DNA from: Brevibacterium aurantiacum
GTDB lineage: Bacteria > Actinomycetota > Actinomycetes > Actinomycetales > Brevibacteriaceae
DNA length: 64,000 nucleotides
Direction of reading: 5' to 3'
Assembly: GCF_007558825.1 (NCBI RefSeq)
Contig: NZ_VLTK01000003.1
Coordinates: 434,001-498,000 of the forward strand
The translations under genes were made by a program, and so were the position numbers. The notes under the pieces were generated by a model. It did not search any database. It was not told the origin of the DNA and worked only from the letters and a program-made list of their open reading frames with translations. This document shows positions 63,553-64,000 of this stretch, piece after piece (the stretch's first letter is position 1; each line of letters begins with the position of its first letter).

Positions 63553-64000
63553 CTGGCCTCCAGAACTCTCAGTGATCGGATATTGCGTTCCAAGTGCCAT
63601 GACACCCAGTCAGAGACGAGTTTGGAACCGTCGATCTGATCGTGGAGGTCCGAGGCTTCCACTCGCTCCCAGTCACCGGAGAGCAGGGCGGCCATATGTT
63701 CGAGTGCGTCGGTGTCCGGCAGTGCCGCTCCGCTGGGTCGGCAGGCGGTACACACGGCACCGCCCAGGGAGGCTGAGAACGCACGGTGCGGACCCGGGCT
63801 GCCGCACTGTGCGCAGTCGAGCAGGCTCGGCGCCCAGCCGGCCACGGACATCGCCCGCAGCAGATACGCGTCGAGGGCCAGCCTCGGCGGATGCTCGCCA
63901 TTGCACAGGGACCGGATGGCCGAGACGAGAAGCAGGAAATGGGTGCGTGATTGGGGTTCGACCTCGGTGATCCTGGCGGCGGTCTCCGCCATCACACTCG
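63549..64000 (-). CDS. recO: DNA repair protein RecO, 3' part
   Basis: C-terminal about 150 residues; the 5' part lies beyond the window edge. The zinc-binding cysteines appear in CAQCGSPG and CTACRPSG, and the helical middle ([31 protein letters not shown]) matches RecO. It loads RecA with RecR in gap repair. The ATG near 63995 is internal, not the true start. Operon with uppS. Confidence 0.88.
   Translation of the reverse strand, partial: SVMAETAARITEVEPQSRTHFLLLVSAIRSLCNGEHPPRLALDAYLLRAMSVAGWAPSLLDCAQCGSPGPHRAFSASLGGAVCTACRPSGAALPDTDALEHMAALLSGDWERVEASDLHDQIDGSKLVSDWVSWHLERNIRSLRVLEAR

Overview
The window is a chromosomal segment of a GC-rich actinobacterium. GTG and TTG starts are frequent, Shine-Dalgarno sites are purine-rich, and several genes have a -10 box (TAnnnT) only 6-8 nt before the start codon, which suggests leaderless transcripts. 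Actinobacterial families are present: DUF3097, the PGPGW-motif membrane protein, an N-terminally extended GapB-type GAPDH, a glutathionyl-hydroquinone-reductase-like enzyme in a lineage that uses mycothiol, and a hrcA-dnaJ-rsmE-phoH-ybeY-CNNM/CBS-era block. The best guess is Micrococcales, Brevibacterium-like; this is inference from content, not proven. No insertion sequence, prophage or CRISPR array was seen.

Layout. 0.3-4.9 kb (-): thrS, an Ap4A-type HIT protein and an S9 peptidase, coupled by ATGA overlaps. 5.0-7.0 kb (-): a Q/N/G/Y-rich DUF4352 membrane protein and a Gly-Cys-Val-Val tRNA cluster. 7.1-15.7 kb: a PGPGW protein (+), then zapE, era, a CNNM/CBS protein, ybeY, phoH, rsmE, dnaJ and hrcA with a CIRCE operator (-). 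15.8-17.6 kb (+): DUF3097 and a second Q/Y-rich membrane protein. 17.7-20.8 kb (-): hemW and lepA. 21.0-23.3 kb (+): an EEP-family phosphatase/nuclease, a solitary PemK/MazF-like protein, a VOC protein and rpsT. 23.4-30.0 kb (-): holA, comEC, comEA, degV and UDP-glucose dehydrogenase. 30.1-34.6 kb: an unknown membrane protein (+), nadE and leuS (-). 34.8-41.2 kb: long-chain acyl-CoA synthetase, a GHR-like reductase, DedA (-), a YihY/BrkB protein and a GapB-type GAPDH. 41.4-45.3 kb (-): a TetR / DHA2 exporter / 2-hydroxyacid dehydrogenase / membrane protein operon. 45.4-51.8 kb (-): dnaG, dgt, dusB and an ABC-F protein. 52.0-57.5 kb is the most accessory part: XRE-cupin regulator (-), LctP-like permease (+), ectoine-hydrolase-like M24 protein (-), Lrp/AsnC regulator (+) and class III aminotransferase (+). 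57.7-64 kb: YibE/F and glyS (-), a DEAD-box helicase (+), uppS and the truncated recO (-).

How the genes fit together. Most of the window is core translation (two tRNA-Val, tRNA-Cys, tRNA-Gly, thrS, leuS, glyS, lepA, era, ybeY, rsmE, dusB, rpsT, ABC-F), replication and dNTP control (dnaG, dgt, holA, recO), proteostasis (hrcA, dnaJ) and DNA uptake (comEA, comEC). In Mycobacterium, as I recall, dnaG-dgt-glyS-uppS-recO runs straight into era-ybeY-phoH-dnaJ-hrcA-lepA-holA. Here the two halves are in the opposite order, with leuS, gap and other genes between them.

The 52-57.5 kb block looks like a catabolic island. Its M24 enzyme resembles ectoine hydrolase (DoeA/EutD) and lies beside an Lrp/AsnC regulator, an aminotransferase and an uncharacterised organic-acid-type permease. 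The usual deacetylase and dehydrogenase partners are absent from the window. This is the best candidate for unfamiliar biology here, but nothing in the window proves a wholly new system.
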